Source of the DNA: Lichtheimia corymbifera B2541
Lineage: Eukaryota; Mucoromycota; Mucoromycetes; Mucorales; Lichtheimiaceae
DNA: 47,364 nucleotides
Direction: 5' to 3'
Assembly (NCBI GenBank): GCA_000697475.1
Contig: JNEU01000635.1
Span: forward strand, 1-47,364
In this document: positions 32,434 to 44,012 of the stretch, piece after piece
Position numbering within the stretch: position 1 is the stretch's first letter
Layout: each line of letters starts with the position of its first letter
Notes under the pieces: generated by a model
Databases searched by the model: none
Told to the model about the DNA's origin: nothing
What the model saw: only the letters and a program-made list of their open reading frames with translations
Program-made: the position numbers and the translations under genes

Positions 32434-33708
32434 ATGAACATGCACCACAGCGACAATAGTGAAAACCAACCTGTCGATGAGAATGAACAGCAATTCCGAG
32501 CTGATTTGGCGAACAAGATCGACCGGACAGCGTTTGATCCCAAGCAAGATAAGGAAGAGCGTCGTCGCTTGCGTAAAAAGTACCGTTCCCTGATTGGTGA
32601 AACTGAAGGTATGTATGCAATCGACAAGGTGTCTCTAAGGTTGGGGCTGATATAGTTTTGAGTAGGCAATAAACGAGAACTCGCTCAGATGGGCTCTGAA
32701 GGACTTGGCAGCAGCATTGATCGAGGAAACAAGCTCTTTAAAGAAGGTAGGGTTGGTTTTCTTTATTATGAGAGAACAAAGGGCTAATAGAAGCATCTAG
32801 TGCGTAATCCATTGGAAGCTGTTCTTGATTCACGGTTCATGACATTGACGGCGGATATTGCAACACAAAGAGCTCGGAATGCCAACATTGGTAACTCTGC
32901 ATTTGATGCCGACGAATTCATCTCCAAGGTCAAGCGATTCGGTACACGTTCAAACGCACGCGAATTGGATGATTTGGATTGGAAACGCATTGGTCACCAT
33001 GCAGCAGCCCATAGCGACAGGGTCACATCAATAGATTTTATGTAAGTGATGAGTAACCTTCATTGTATGTCATGCATACTCACAAGCTATGATGATGATG
33101 ATGATGATGATAGGCTGGGTCCTCTCAAAACTGAAAAGAAAGAACGCAAAACCGCAGGTCGAAGGAATATTATTCGGATGGATACAAATGCTGTACGACC
33201 AACCCAGGTAAAATATCAGCATGATTGATATCGATTGTTTCCATTAATCGATTGCTAGTTGGATGAAACAGATTTACAAAACCAAGAAAACGAGACATCT
33301 GCCAACGTCAATGAGATTTATCGACTTCTCAATGAAAACGGTCCTTACAACTACCTAAAGTTCGTCACCAACCCAACGTCTTTTTCACAAACGGTCGAGA
33401 ATATCTTTTACGTCTCATTTCTGATCCGTAACGCATTAGCCGAGATCGACGATTCGACTGGGGAACCCATGCTCAGTAAGTCATATTTATATTGGATACG
33501 ATTAAAAACTCATCTGTTTATGATCATAGGTATCTGCTCACCACCTACTGAAGACCAGATTGCCGATGGTGTGACGAAATCACAGCTCATCATGAATATG
33601 GATATGGCTTTATGGAAAGAGATCGTTTACACATATAACCTTCAGAGCTCTGTTATCCCTACGAGAACCCGATCACCCCTCGCTGTCACTGGTACTAAAT
33701 GGTACTAG
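32434..33708 (+). CDS. NSE4: Nse4, kleisin subunit of the SMC5/6 complex
   Basis: Exons 32434-32608, 32666-32746, 32801-33041, 33114-33207, 33259-33475, 33530-33708; 328 residues. Nse4 bridges the Smc5 and Smc6 heads and is needed for DNA repair and replication-fork stability. The N-terminal helices (ERRRLRKKYRSLIGETEG, then NPLEAVLDSRFMTLTADIA) match the Smc6-neck-binding kleisin part. The C-terminal block, with NPTSFSQTVENIFYVSFLIRN, is the signature winged-helix domain that contacts Smc5. A Lys/Arg-rich linker (KTEKKERKTAGRRN) lies between. Length fits the family (300-400). The start chosen is the first Met of the conserved run; an upstream in-frame ATG at 32251 would add 61 residues that look unlike the family. 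It converges with the next gene, with 93 bp between the stops. Confidence 0.9.
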
Positions 33709-33801
33709 ACTTATATATATCGCATTCCCTCCTCCCGCCCCACTTGTGTTTTCTGATTGTGTACAAATTTTTATGCTATTATTTCAAATACATCGTCATC
33801 T

Positions 33802-35538
33802 TCATGCCCATCTAGATGCTATCCTATCCCTAAATACACTACGTAACATGGTCTTATAGATCCCCACTGCACTTGGAGGCGGCCTTGCACACACCACGCC
33901 ATCTCGTTCCGCATCCATCTGCCTTGGCATATATGAATCCAATTGTCGAAAGAATTCTTGATGAATATGTGCGAGTGCTTCTTTTACGTGCGGAAACAGG
34001 CATACGGTCCACATTGGATTGTTCATTTGATTTCGTACCACGATAATGTTGTCATGTTGTTCACTAGGCCACATCCTTGTTTCATCGTCAATAATAAGTG
34101 GTAATGCATATCCACAACCGAGAGATCGCGTGTTGAGTGCAAAGAAAGGATACAATGCTCGGAGATCTTTGGGAGGTCGATTGGTATCATGAGATCGTTT
34201 GATGTAATCGTGTTCAAATCGTGCTGAATAGTGTAAACCGCGAATCCGGGTCCGTTGTGGATCAAGGACACTCACAACATTGTCAACGTAATTTTGATCA
34301 CTATAAGCAAAAAGTCATGAGGATCATCCATCTACCTAGATAACTATTTGAACTTACCCAAGGGAGCATACTGAGATTTCATAAAAGTTTTGTGCCCAAT
34401 CCAAAAACTCGTGAACACGCTCCGTCAACACCACTCGCCTTCCATCGCTCAGTGCTACTACGCGGTTGCCATCTAAAAGATTACATGTGTAAGTATATAT
34501 CATCAAATGGGGATAGGTGATTTTTACTTACATCGATGTGCCTCGCTTTCCGGAACATGCCGGTCGTTCCCATCTCCTACCAGACGAACGAGAGTATCAT
34601 CAAGATCCAATACAAGTGGAAGCTTCTTGTTGAAAATGACTGATTCCATGGCTGTTTTTGCTGATTGTACAATCTCCTCACGTTTGCATAAATAACCGAA
34701 CAAGTATCTATATAGAATGTCTTGTTAGAACCCTCTATCCAAGCCATTATCATCACCATCATCACATACTTGTCACGAGATCCTTTGAGATGAAGTTCAT
34801 ATTGCTCCCCAGTATCCGTTTTGAGTACAATATAAGCGGTCTATAAAAGAGCCATGAGGAACCTATGCATCTTGGGATTAAACCTTGAACTTACCCTTCT
34901 TAAACCATAAATGTCATCGAACCAGGGATGTTCAGGATTGAGGAAAACAAAGGTGTGGCTCAATTGGCGTTGTGTCAGAACATAAAAAATGCCACGTGGA
35001 TCAGCGCCCTGAACTTCATAGCTGTCTTCAAGAATGAAATTGGGTTCTGTGCCTCGATATAAGACTTCATGGGTGATCAATTGGACTTGGCGAGAGCATG
35101 GCATGTTGTTACGACGATCCATAATCACAGGCTGGTTTTTGAGAACGGTGTCAAGTGATAAGTGAGGACGCCATTGCCCCGGGTTGCATACAACGTTGTG
35201 ACCAAGTAAAAGCTTGGATTTTGAGTTGCCTGCAGGTGCTGTCTTTTGTTGTTGTGCACCATGGAGCTTGCTATCCTTGGCGATGACGTATTGAAGTGCA
35301 GTGCTCAGTTGCATAATAGTCTAAAGATATATGGGATACACAAAGGAAAAAGGGAGCAAAAGGCGGGGGGAAGGGAGGGAAGCAGAATAAATGAGTGACC
35401 TTGTAATTCACCAGTCAAATAGTTTCTAGCATTTACACTTCTCTCTCGTGCTAAAGGGTCCATGACAGGTTTGGGACGTGGTTCAACGGGTGCTGACACC
35501 TTGAGCGGGTCATCGTTAAGCATTGCTGACAGATCCAT
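33802..35538 (-). CDS. FCP1-like DxDxT (HAD) phosphatase with novel N-terminal region
   Basis: Minus-strand exons: 35538-35437, 35320-34895, 34840-34770, 34707-34532, 34472-34358, 34300-33802; 462 residues. The FCP1-homology catalytic motif is LPLVLDLDDTLVRLVG (nucleophile Asp234, acid Asp236). Later blocks are RVHEFLDWAQNFYEISVCSLGD and LIIDDETRMWP, corresponding to the family's IDDRxDVW motif. These enzymes dephosphorylate serine, classically the RNA polymerase II C-terminal domain. There is no BRCT domain after the catalytic core, unlike true Fcp1. The ~200 residues before it (with DSYEVQGADPRGIFYVL and FLNPEHPWFDDIYGLRR) were not recognised. The first splice is the least certain part: the donor at 35436 (GTAAAT) keeps frame, whereas the better-looking GTGAAT at 35411 does not. 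It is likely a protein phosphatase; the substrate is unknown. Confidence 0.82.
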
Positions 35539-36833
35539 ATTGGCAATGAAAGACAAGCGGGAAAAGAAAGGTGGCTGTATAAAGCGTGGACCACACTACA
35601 CAAAATGAAGACGTCGAGCTCCGCATTGCCCTTCAATCTTACACAGAGAAATGGCTCATGCATAAATCAACAAGCGGGACATATCCTCTTCTTATCCTTC
35701 ATGTCCTTTGTTTGATCTACATCCTATCTATATACGGCAATATGTAGGCCTTTTTGAGTACACATGACTGCTGCTTAGTAGTGCTACTAGTGCTTGTTCT
35801 CAACAACGAAAACACACATTCATTCAACAACCCCTTACCCGCCATGAACAAATGCCCCCCCTTTCGTTATCCAACAATCCTAAAAAAATCACTGTGCGTA
35901 TACAGCTTCCTTTTTCAATGATAGTAACGAGCCATTGTATCTTGACACACACATATCCTTGATGTATTACATTATTCGTCACATGCTTGGTATTAAAAAA
36001 GCCATCTGCTTGTGTCGATCCCCACCCACCCATTGTACTACATACATGCAATAAATCAAAAAGCATGTTTCACTCATGCTGATCATCCTTGTTTTGTACT
36101 CGATAAGCATTTGGCGGCTTGACATGGGAAAAAAGATTGTGTGTGTGTGTTGCCTTTGGTACCATGTCTCCCTCTTTTTCGCTCTCTATGGATGACCATT
36201 ATACATATCATGTCCGCCACTAGAAGGAGTCAAGTAGAGTAATAGCAGCAATCTACTATGTTACTTTGGATGATAATTAGTGCTCCTCCCCTAAGCCTTT
36301 AAATTGGCCTGTACGCCAATCACACTACTAGCATCAAACGTGCACTGCTCTCTAAAGCAGTAACTGGTTAAAGAAAAAGGAGATGTTTTAAAAGGTTAAC
36401 CCGATGGATTCAAAAAGACGTTGCTTTCCTCTCTACATTTTTGTGTAACTGAAAGTTTACATCAAAGCATTGATGAGCGTTCATGCATAGCCACCCCCTC
36501 ACAGTAGCTGCATTGAAATCAAGTACTATTCTCATTTCCCGGGAAAATAGTAGAAAGAGGGAAGGTGAGAAATAGTATGCGTGAAAAAACAGGGGGGAGA
36601 GGCAGTAATAATAGGGAGCGTTCAAAACTAGCAAAGAGCTGTTCAATACTGCGCATATCACATGATTGGCACCCTGCACTGCAACCACGCGGTCCAAAAA
36701 AAGACACATGTCGTGCATCTCGCTTTTTCACCCCTCTCTTTCCTTTATCCAACTATTGTTGCTGGTATAGGTTTGTATACACTAATGGATCCATCGTGTA
36801 CTTTTACTCATCATCTACACGTAATAACAGACG
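35539..36833. other. Divergent intergenic region, FCP1-like / GAR-domain gene
   Basis: 1.3 kb between two divergent starts. It holds GTGTGTGTGTG at about 36139-36149, and CTCTAAAGCAGTAACTGG near 36350. No coding or RNA gene was recognised; presumably promoters and leaders. Confidence 0.5.
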
Positions 36834-39500
36834 ATGACCGTGCTACACACTGCAGCCATCATGCGTCAACATCTTCTTGTACAGCAGCAGCAGCAGCCAT
36901 TGATGAAGCAACCTGAAAACAAAGGGAATGCAGTAACGCCAGAGCCAACATCGATATTTGATCAACTTGGAGCATTACCTCTTCCTGACAGAGAAATCAA
37001 TGACATTCTCAATCACCACGAGTCTCTTTCACTTGATGATGTGATCCAACGACTGGATAATATTGTGCGCCTTATGACAGGATGGCTCGAGACAGCGCAA
37101 ATGGCTGTTTTTACATTGGAGATGGAAGCCAAGGACGACACGAACAAAGACAACAACACGTCTAATGATGCTGGTTCATTATTGGAATTGTCGTTTGGGC
37201 GTATTGAGCCATTCGTATCTATATTAAACGAAATCAATGACATTGTCATTGACAAGTTGGATGACTATGAAAGCGATAACACTGGCGACAAGCAGCAACA
37301 ATCACAACGACATTATCAACAAAAAAAGCTTACTACACGAATGACCATCAACAAAATCCAATCCGAGTGGTCTGGATTACAGTGTTGTCTTGCCTCCGTG
37401 CTTCACCAACTTGATAGTGCATTGGCTGAAAAGGAGCTTACAGCGTTGATGGAGCATGTATTACAACAAATTGATGATCTTTTGACGACGATTTTCCAAG
37501 TTCAGGAGAGACGCCATATGTACGCCAACAATGACATGAACACTCCTTTGCCCCCAAATGCCGATATTGATGCTGCAAGCACAGCAACAACTGAAAGTGA
37601 TCAAGCTCTTATCGACATTGACAATCGCATCGAACCCTTGTTCAATCAAGTGCAGCGTATCTATACAGCCATGACATCAAATAACCCACCAGCAGATGCA
37701 TCTGGTGTTTTGGGAAGGGTGCATCACAAGATTCAGCATCGATGGGAGGCTTTGCGCACTGAAGTTGATTATCTTAAACAAGAGCTCAAGGAAGAACGAT
37801 GGCTCAATGTGTTTCGACAAGTAGCAGATCAAGTGGATGTTATGATTGATGGCCTTGAGAAAACGGTGAGCCAATGCTATGACGTGATTCATCAAGCACA
37901 GCAATCGCATACTGAGCCACCACCAGGATGTCGACGTGCACCACTCGTTGATCGAGAGCGATATAAGGCAGCTGAAAAAAGCTTTGAGGCCAAGCACAAG
38001 TATTATACGCCATCCATCGACAAGATGCTGGGTATGTTGCAAGATGGGATTGTGGCAAAGATGCAAGGAGATAATGCAACCACACGACGATTCGATGGGA
38101 TGAAGCAACGCTGGCTATCACTCAAAGGCTCAATGGAGCGATTGATCACAAGGGATCTACCGGAAACAGGTCGCCCCATTGTCTCACATGATATGCCTCA
38201 TGTGATGCATAACGATGTAAACATGGGTGCACGGATCCTTACAAGACAAGCTAGACTTGGATCTGTGGATGCTGCAATGGATCATCGATTACGTAGAAGC
38301 ATGTCACCTAGCAGCCGAGAAACACCAGTTGCTATGCAACAACGACGACCATCAAGTTCATTGGGACGTGAATCAGCTCGGCTACGACCTAGTGCATCTG
38401 AATCATCATTATTGAATCCATCAGCAAGACGCAATAATAATAATAATGGAACAACACGACGTACCAAAACACCACTACGTAATAATAACGGCATTCCACC
38501 CTCAGGAGCAGAATCCATATCGAGTGGCGATTCCTTGTCAACATCATCATCACGTCGAGCTGATCCATCATGGCTATTGGAGCCACCCAAAAACATGCCC
38601 GGTAGACGTACACAAAGTGTGGATCATGGTGTATCACCCAATCGACCAAGAACACCTGTGCGTCGTTCCAAAACACCATCCTCATCAGATTTGCGTAAAT
38701 CCAGCAGAACACCGATTACACGACCCAAGAGCAGTATGAGCCAGCACCATGCAGCAAATGATGATGATGCATATCAGATGACCAAAACATCACATACACT
38801 ACCAGCACGTCGTTCCATGACCCCATCTTTTATCCCACGCCCAAAAACACCTACAAGCCGACAACAACCCAGTCTTATTCCACGTCCTCAATCCTCCATG
38901 CTATTTTGTTCACCCAGCAGCTCTACCGATGAAACGCTTGTTCAGCCATCACCTGCACCTGAGCGATCCACAAGTTCACGCCTACGCAAAAAGCATTCGA
39001 TGCCATCTTTACGCACGAGCCGTGCTACTCATGTACCAAAGACATCCTCCAAGCAACATCACCAGCATTCAAGCTCATACGATTATCATCATCCTACGGA
39101 TATTTTTGGCAGCAACAGCAACAACAGCAAAAAACGAGAGAGTGTTTATCGACCCAATGCACGGGATGCATTGGATGTGGAGGTAGCTCGTATTGTGAAT
39201 GCATGTCCCATCCGCATCAAATGTCAAAGAGGTCCTTCGAATGGTCAATACTATTTCGGCAATGATTTGAATTTGGGTGGCAGGAAGCTGTACACGTGCA
39301 AATTGATGAATTATGCAGATCGAGAGACGACACGACGACCTTCCACAACATGCAGCAAGGAAAACAAAGTGCTTGTACGTGTAGGTGGAGGATGGCAAGA
39401 TCTCGAAATGTTTTTGCTGGAACATTCAAATCTCATGGCAGCTACACAAGATGTCATTACACGGCCTTACACAAGCATGGGATACAGACACCATCATTGA
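36834..39500 (+). CDS. GAR (GAS2)-domain microtubule-associated protein with SxIP motifs
   Basis: Single exon, 888 residues. The C-terminal ~95 residues (from LDVEVARIVNACP at 780, through YYFGNDLNLGGRKLYTCKL, to KVLVRVGGGWQDLEMFLLEH) are a GAR/GAS2 domain, a zinc-containing microtubule-binding fold known from spectraplakins and GAS2-like proteins. Residues 40-430 are predicted helical and spectrin-like, rich in Leu/Ile/Gln heptads. Residues 480-770 are a basic, Ser/Pro/Arg-rich disordered region with repeated (S/R)KTP and RPK motifs. Two SxIP sequences, SFIPRPK at 665-668 and SLIPRPQ at 680-683, are the EB1/Mal3/Bim1-binding signal. Together these suggest a plus-end-tracking microtubule-actin or cortex linker, like fungal Kar9-type or GAS2L proteins. 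The start is the first Met; a second Met at residue 10 is possible. Function is inferred from the domain and motifs. Confidence 0.88.
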   Translation: MTVLHTAAIMRQHLLVQQQQQPLMKQPENKGNAVTPEPTSIFDQLGALPLPDREINDILNHHESLSLDDVIQRLDNIVRLMTGWLETAQMAVFTLEMEAKDDTNKDNNTSNDAGSLLELSFGRIEPFVSILNEINDIVIDKLDDYESDNTGDKQQQSQRHYQQKKLTTRMTINKIQSEWSGLQCCLASVLHQLDSALAEKELTALMEHVLQQIDDLLTTIFQVQERRHMYANNDMNTPLPPNADIDAASTATTESDQALIDIDNRIEPLFNQVQRIYTAMTSNNPPADASGVLGRVHHKIQHRWEALRTEVDYLKQELKEERWLNVFRQVADQVDVMIDGLEKTVSQCYDVIHQAQQSHTEPPPGCRRAPLVDRERYKAAEKSFEAKHKYYTPSIDKMLGMLQDGIVAKMQGDNATTRRFDGMKQRWLSLKGSMERLITRDLPETGRPIVSHDMPHVMHNDVNMGARILTRQARLGSVDAAMDHRLRRSMSPSSRETPVAMQQRRPSSSLGRESARLRPSASESSLLNPSARRNNNNNGTTRRTKTPLRNNNGIPPSGAESISSGDSLSTSSSRRADPSWLLEPPKNMPGRRTQSVDHGVSPNRPRTPVRRSKTPSSSDLRKSSRTPITRPKSSMSQHHAANDDDAYQMTKTSHTLPARRSMTPSFIPRPKTPTSRQQPSLIPRPQSSMLFCSPSSSTDETLVQPSPAPERSTSSRLRKKHSMPSLRTSRATHVPKTSSKQHHQHSSSYDYHHPTDIFGSNSNNSKKRESVYRPNARDALDVEVARIVNACPIRIKCQRGPSNGQYYFGNDLNLGGRKLYTCKLMNYADRETTRRPSTTCSKENKVLVRVGGGWQDLEMFLLEHSNLMAATQDVITRPYTSMGYRHHH

Positions 39501-41503
39501 TCACAAAACAACTTTATAATAATAAACATGATGTATAATTGTGTACTATATGCTACGACTGGTTGGCAAGAGGTTGCGAGTTGATGTGAATGATGTTCTA
39601 AAGAAGATAGAGAGCCCATAACCCATCGGTAGTGAGAGACTCCTTGGGTAGCCTGGGTCGAAGCTGCTTTTCAGATGTGATACGATGAACCCGGAAGCTC
39701 TGCTGATGCAACCATGCGAGTCGCTTCATTAGGATTGTGGCGTCCATTGAGACTACCCATTGGGAGCTACTGAGTTAAATGACCTGGCACATGCTGATAT
39801 AAAAGCGGTGGTGTGGTAGATGCTAGTGTCTCGTAATATACCATCACGCCGTGGCAATGTCTTGCTGAGAAAAAATATGCTGTTGCTATGGAGACCCTTT
39901 TATGCAAGTAGCGAAGGCAGCCCCTTTTCATCACCAATGTCCGCTGACGACATTGAATTTTGTCCGGTCTTGTCCGGTCCGGACCCGAGAAAAAAATTGT
40001 TTTCAGCTTGCTTTTTTCAATACAATATGGCACGGAGATGTTAGCTGGAATAAGTTTGGCAGTCGGATTGGTCGATTAGCAGTTTCCATATAAACTTTGC
40101 TATCAAGAACCCTCCGACATAGAATGATGAAATGGCGTTATAAAAAATTATGCTAGAAGATAGGGACATCGGAAACCAATGGTGTCGATATGCCATTATC
40201 TGACAAAATGCCTTTATTTATATCTCGTAGTCAATGGATCTGTTTATACGCAGGCACATTGTTGGTCTTGTTTTGCCGCATCGAGGTCATAAAGTACCAT
40301 GAGATATCCCACACATGCAAGGGCTATTGTAGGAAACGAAATGGCGATGCTCTATATCAAACTGGAGGTTGATACATGTTTTTTTATTACCACTAGAAAC
40401 TAGCTCTCGCGTTATGATCACGAAAGGAAGGTTACGGATGGATAGCAATACTGACAATAAACTCGATGCATAAACGGCCTATATGGCAACAAGCGAAGGG
40501 ATCACGATTGGATCAATCATGCACGGAAACTCGGCCTCCCGATTACAGTTTCGATTCCATGGGTATCACAACAACGCGTGTAACATGCCACAGTCTTGTG
40601 TCTTTGGATTGCACCAGGGAACGTGCGTCTTTTCATTCACAGAAACTCATAATGGGAGTAAGGAATAAGAACTAGAAGTTGATGATGGTGTGATATGGCT
40701 GGTTGCATATGAATAACAAATGACAGCGAATGATCACTAGCTTATGCAAACTCGGCATGCATGACGTCTTGTGGACAATACTGACAGCATCATCATCAGC
40801 TGGATGGAGGAACAACTTCTTAGATTGGTCCTTTGATGTTGGTCTTGTGTGTGAGAGCAAAAAGGAAATTGCTCATGGTTGAGACAGGGTAAACTTTTAA
40901 CGATGTCTTCACCTTTATTAAATATTACTACGATGATGCTCACTAATGAAAGCTGAAACTACAAGCAACATCCTTTCAAGCAGCATGTGGATTTGCATAC
41001 ACAACTCCTTGTCATCGGGCACATGCCTCAAGTCAATAATGCATTGCATACATCAGATCATCTTTTACCCGTAAAGTGTGTGTGGACATCAAATGATCTT
41101 GTCGTTAAAGTTTTGGAATCCCATAATGGAACGTCCCACCGTTGTGGCAATTCTTGGATTTTGCTGCCCAATAGGAAATATCCGGAAGCGATCAAAAAAT
41201 GGGTGTACCAACATATTCCCAGAAGGTTGTTGCAAGGTGTTTTTGTTTTGAAAAACAAAGGAACAACCAAAGATGATGATCATGGGTTGAACTCTACCAC
41301 GCTTACTCTTTGTTCAGGAGCATGCATGCAAATGATGATAGGTATACTGTATTGATGGATGAAAAAGAACAAAACGGAAGCGGGATGGATATGATGGCTA
41401 ATATTACAAAAGAGGAAATAGTAGTAGAACAAGGGATGAGAGTGGTAAATTACAATGAACGTGCATGGATTAAACAAACGAAGGCGAGATCATTAGGAAT
41501 CGG
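39501..41503. other. Gene-poor stretch
   Basis: About 2 kb with no recognised gene. The frame 40987-41355 (+, 122 codons; contains NRKYPEAIKKWVYQHIPRRL) has somewhat protein-like composition but no family and no clear promoter, so it is not called. ATAATAATAAAC at about 39518-39529 probably serves the preceding gene. Confidence 0.4.
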
Positions 41504-41872
41504 CTACTTTGAGCTTTTTGGAGGCTGATTGCTGTCTTTGATCTTTGGATGCACCCATAGACGTCTCAGGACGTTGGCAATATTGCTAGGGTGATCGTTC
41601 TTGTATGGTGGTTTCTGCCATGGTTTACAAGAAGGTTTGCTCTTGCACAGATCCGGGTGATCAGATTCGTCGTCATGCCGCACCAAAGGATCAAAGATAC
41701 ATTCGAATGTACATTCAAGTTTGTCTTGTTCAATACAATGGATCACTGGAGGTTCTTTGCTGATGGTCACTGTCAATGACTTTTTCCTCTTGGATGATGC
41801 CGATGTTGCTTTACGAGGCTTAAAATGATTCAGTGCGAATGCTCCTCGAAGTTGTGAAATTGCAATTGCCAT
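41504..41872 (-). CDS. Possible small basic protein (hypothetical)
   Basis: A 122-residue frame on the minus strand begins MAIAISQLRGAFALNHFKPR and has a KRKK patch and several Cys (IHCIEQDKLECTFECIF), plus a CKSKPSCKPW stretch. It ends in a Lys/Ser/Pro tail. About 85 bp upstream on the same strand is CCCCTATAAGAAG, followed by a CT-rich leader, the same core-promoter layout as other genes here. No family was recognised, and no intron is needed. The Met at 41872 is preferred over the frame start at 41926, which lies inside the CT-rich leader. Evidence is the promoter plus an open frame only, so it may be spurious. Confidence 0.4.
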   Translation of the reverse strand: MAIAISQLRGAFALNHFKPRKATSASSKRKKSLTVTISKEPPVIHCIEQDKLECTFECIFDPLVRHDDESDHPDLCKSKPSCKPWQKPPYKNDHPSNIANVLRRLWVHPKIKDSNQPPKSSK

Positions 41873-43421
41873 GATGTGTTTGCTATGTAACGAGAATAGA
41901 GAGAGAGGGGAAGTAGATATGAGCAAAAAGGGCGATCGTGGAAAGACCTGCTTCTTATAGGGGAGGGGGGTTTGTCTTGGGGGGAGGGAGAAAATTCACA
42001 CCACGCCTGAACGAGTGACACAGGATGCTGGTGGTTCCATGGATAGACAACATATCGGTTTCCCTTTTAGCAGATTGTGCCATGCATCTATAAGTATGGA
42101 TGTGTGTAACAGCGTAAAAGATTCTTGCATAATCTTACCTCATTGCCACAAAGCCCATCTCTATCCAAGGTTTCAAGGACAAAGCCCAGGGGGGAGGGAG
42201 GAAGTAATGGCGGGTACGTAAATGTCAGGCCACTTGTGAAAGACAACCTCCTGATTTCAGGTTTGTGGCACGATACCAATGACAGACATATTCCGCTCAT
42301 AAAATAATGAAAATTCCTGCATTTTGGATCACACGACTTTTATACAGCCTTGTCAAAATCACGACAGCAGATCAGCTTTCATTGTTGTCTGCTAGTGGGG
42401 ATTTATCTTTCCTTCATGGTGATATGACCATCAAGTCATTAGACAAAAAAGAGAGCAAGCCAAAATTATTATCTTTATTGCTGTACGCGAATCTCCATGG
42501 CAACACGGGATGCTGGGTCCCATACAAAAGCAAAATGTGAATGCAATCGTGTAGGTTGATGAGTGCATGGATCTGTATGCCAAGAATGCAAGATGCATGA
42601 AACAATGACTCCGGCTGCTGACTACCAGCAACATTGATACACAATGTGAGACGCTTAAGTATGCATTAATGCACATCTCTGAGCTAAATCGCCTTTCCCC
42701 TTACTACATTGTCATGGATATGCATGCATTTGTTGCTAATCCTAGAACGTGTCTCGTTGATGGCTGCTAACAATGATACATGCATTTGATGAGTATCCCC
42801 ATTCTAGGCATGTTACAAGAGGAAAGCGTTTTACATTGCTACTAATCTTGGAACTCAAATGTGTGCGTACGTAAAGTGCCTCATGATATATGATGATGGT
42901 TTATTTAACTACGTACTGTCCATATCCTTACAACAGGGTGTGTGGAGGGGTGGATTTTAGGACCAGCAGTTCCAGACTCGAGACAAGCGCTTCTCTTCCT
43001 CCCTCTCCTTCTTATCCCATTCACGGCATCCCATCACGGCAATGCTTTTGTTGATTGTGGAATATTGATACATCGCTGAGTACTTATAACACGGAGTGTG
43101 TGCAGCTGCCGTAGTCAAGGTGATACCGTCGCTCTTCTTGTTCGTTGTTATGCAGCTCTATGCTTGGTGCAACAGGTACATTCAAGCCCCAATGCAGCTT
43201 CAAAATTTGTCCCATTGACGTGTTGCTTGTATAGAGAGCAAGATTGGTTTCAAGATGTGGACTCATTTGGCTTCTTGTTTCGGCTTGACTACCAGCATGG
43301 ATTCGATTCTAGCAACCCAACAAAAAGCTCTTTATGTATATGGAGAAATTGTAAGTGCAGTGAGCAAAGACAATTGAGAAGGCGTTTATTGCAATAATGA
43401 TGCATGCTATTATTGAATATA
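41873..43421. other. Gene-poor stretch
   Basis: Includes G-rich runs (GGGGAGGGGGG at about 41960, GGGGGGAGGGAGG at about 42190) and short frames (42307-42540, 43098-43397) with no recognised domain. Nothing was called. Confidence 0.4.
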
Positions 43422-43487
43422 GGTTCTTGGTCAGGTAGTGCGATTTTGGGCATCATCTTTCCTTGGGTTCGACTCCCAGCCTGTACC
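43422..43487 (+). pseudogene. tRNA-like relic (Pro-like, TGG)
   Basis: The box B/T-arm (TTGGGTTCGACTCCCAG) and a box A-like TGGTCAGGTAGTG are present at tRNA spacing. The anticodon-loop-like TTTGGGC would read TGG (Pro), and a T-run (CCTTTTGG) follows. However, the 5' GGTTCTT does not pair well with the 3' CCTGTACC and the anticodon stem has a mismatch, so a working tRNA is unlikely. It could be a decayed tRNA or the head of a tRNA-derived SINE. Confidence 0.4.
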
Positions 43488-44012
43488 TTTTGGCCACTCG
43501 ACTACTTCACATGATTTAAGTTGATGGTTGTTCTTTGACGATTGGGACGACGGAGGATCATACCTTCTTTGTTGGAGAGGATGAATGAGAGCGATGAGTA
43601 TGGGACACTGGGCGTTCGACGAGGATTTGATTCTGTGATTCCGGCAGACTTGCTTTCTTGATAAGACGACCGACGATGACGACTTATAGGAGATTGACGA
43701 TGATCACTGTATTTATAGCAATGACGATTACGATTACGATATCACGACAATGACGCAAACATGGTTTACGTTTTCTTGGCAAGATGTTGTTTGGTGAAGC
43801 CCCATATCTAGTTGACAAGCCTGCGAGATCGCTTTCCTTTATATTGGTGTCTTGGATAATTTTCATGACCACGGCGACTACGATGGATGAAGAGGACCAC
43901 GGCAGAGCAGCTACTGTAAAAGCATTGTTATTACCCACTGGAACTTAGCTAGCGTATCCCTCCTCTCGTGGTGTTGTTTGTGGATCATAGCTTCTTAGAT
44001 GGTGTAAGAAAT
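43488..44012. other. Spacer before repeat copy B
   Basis: Rich in GACGA/ATGACGATTACGAT simple sequence (43650-43760). No gene was recognised. Confidence 0.4.

Noticed and set aside
35305..35411. Read-through of the first FCP1-like exon (NYLTGELQG...)
   Set aside because: It ends in a stop without reaching the conserved part, and the GTGAAT donor gives the wrong phase; the GTAAAT donor at 35436 keeps frame.
40987..41355. 122-codon ORF containing KYPEAIKKWVYQHIPRRL
   Set aside because: Protein-like in places, but no family, promoter or conservation evidence was visible; left as undecided intergenic.
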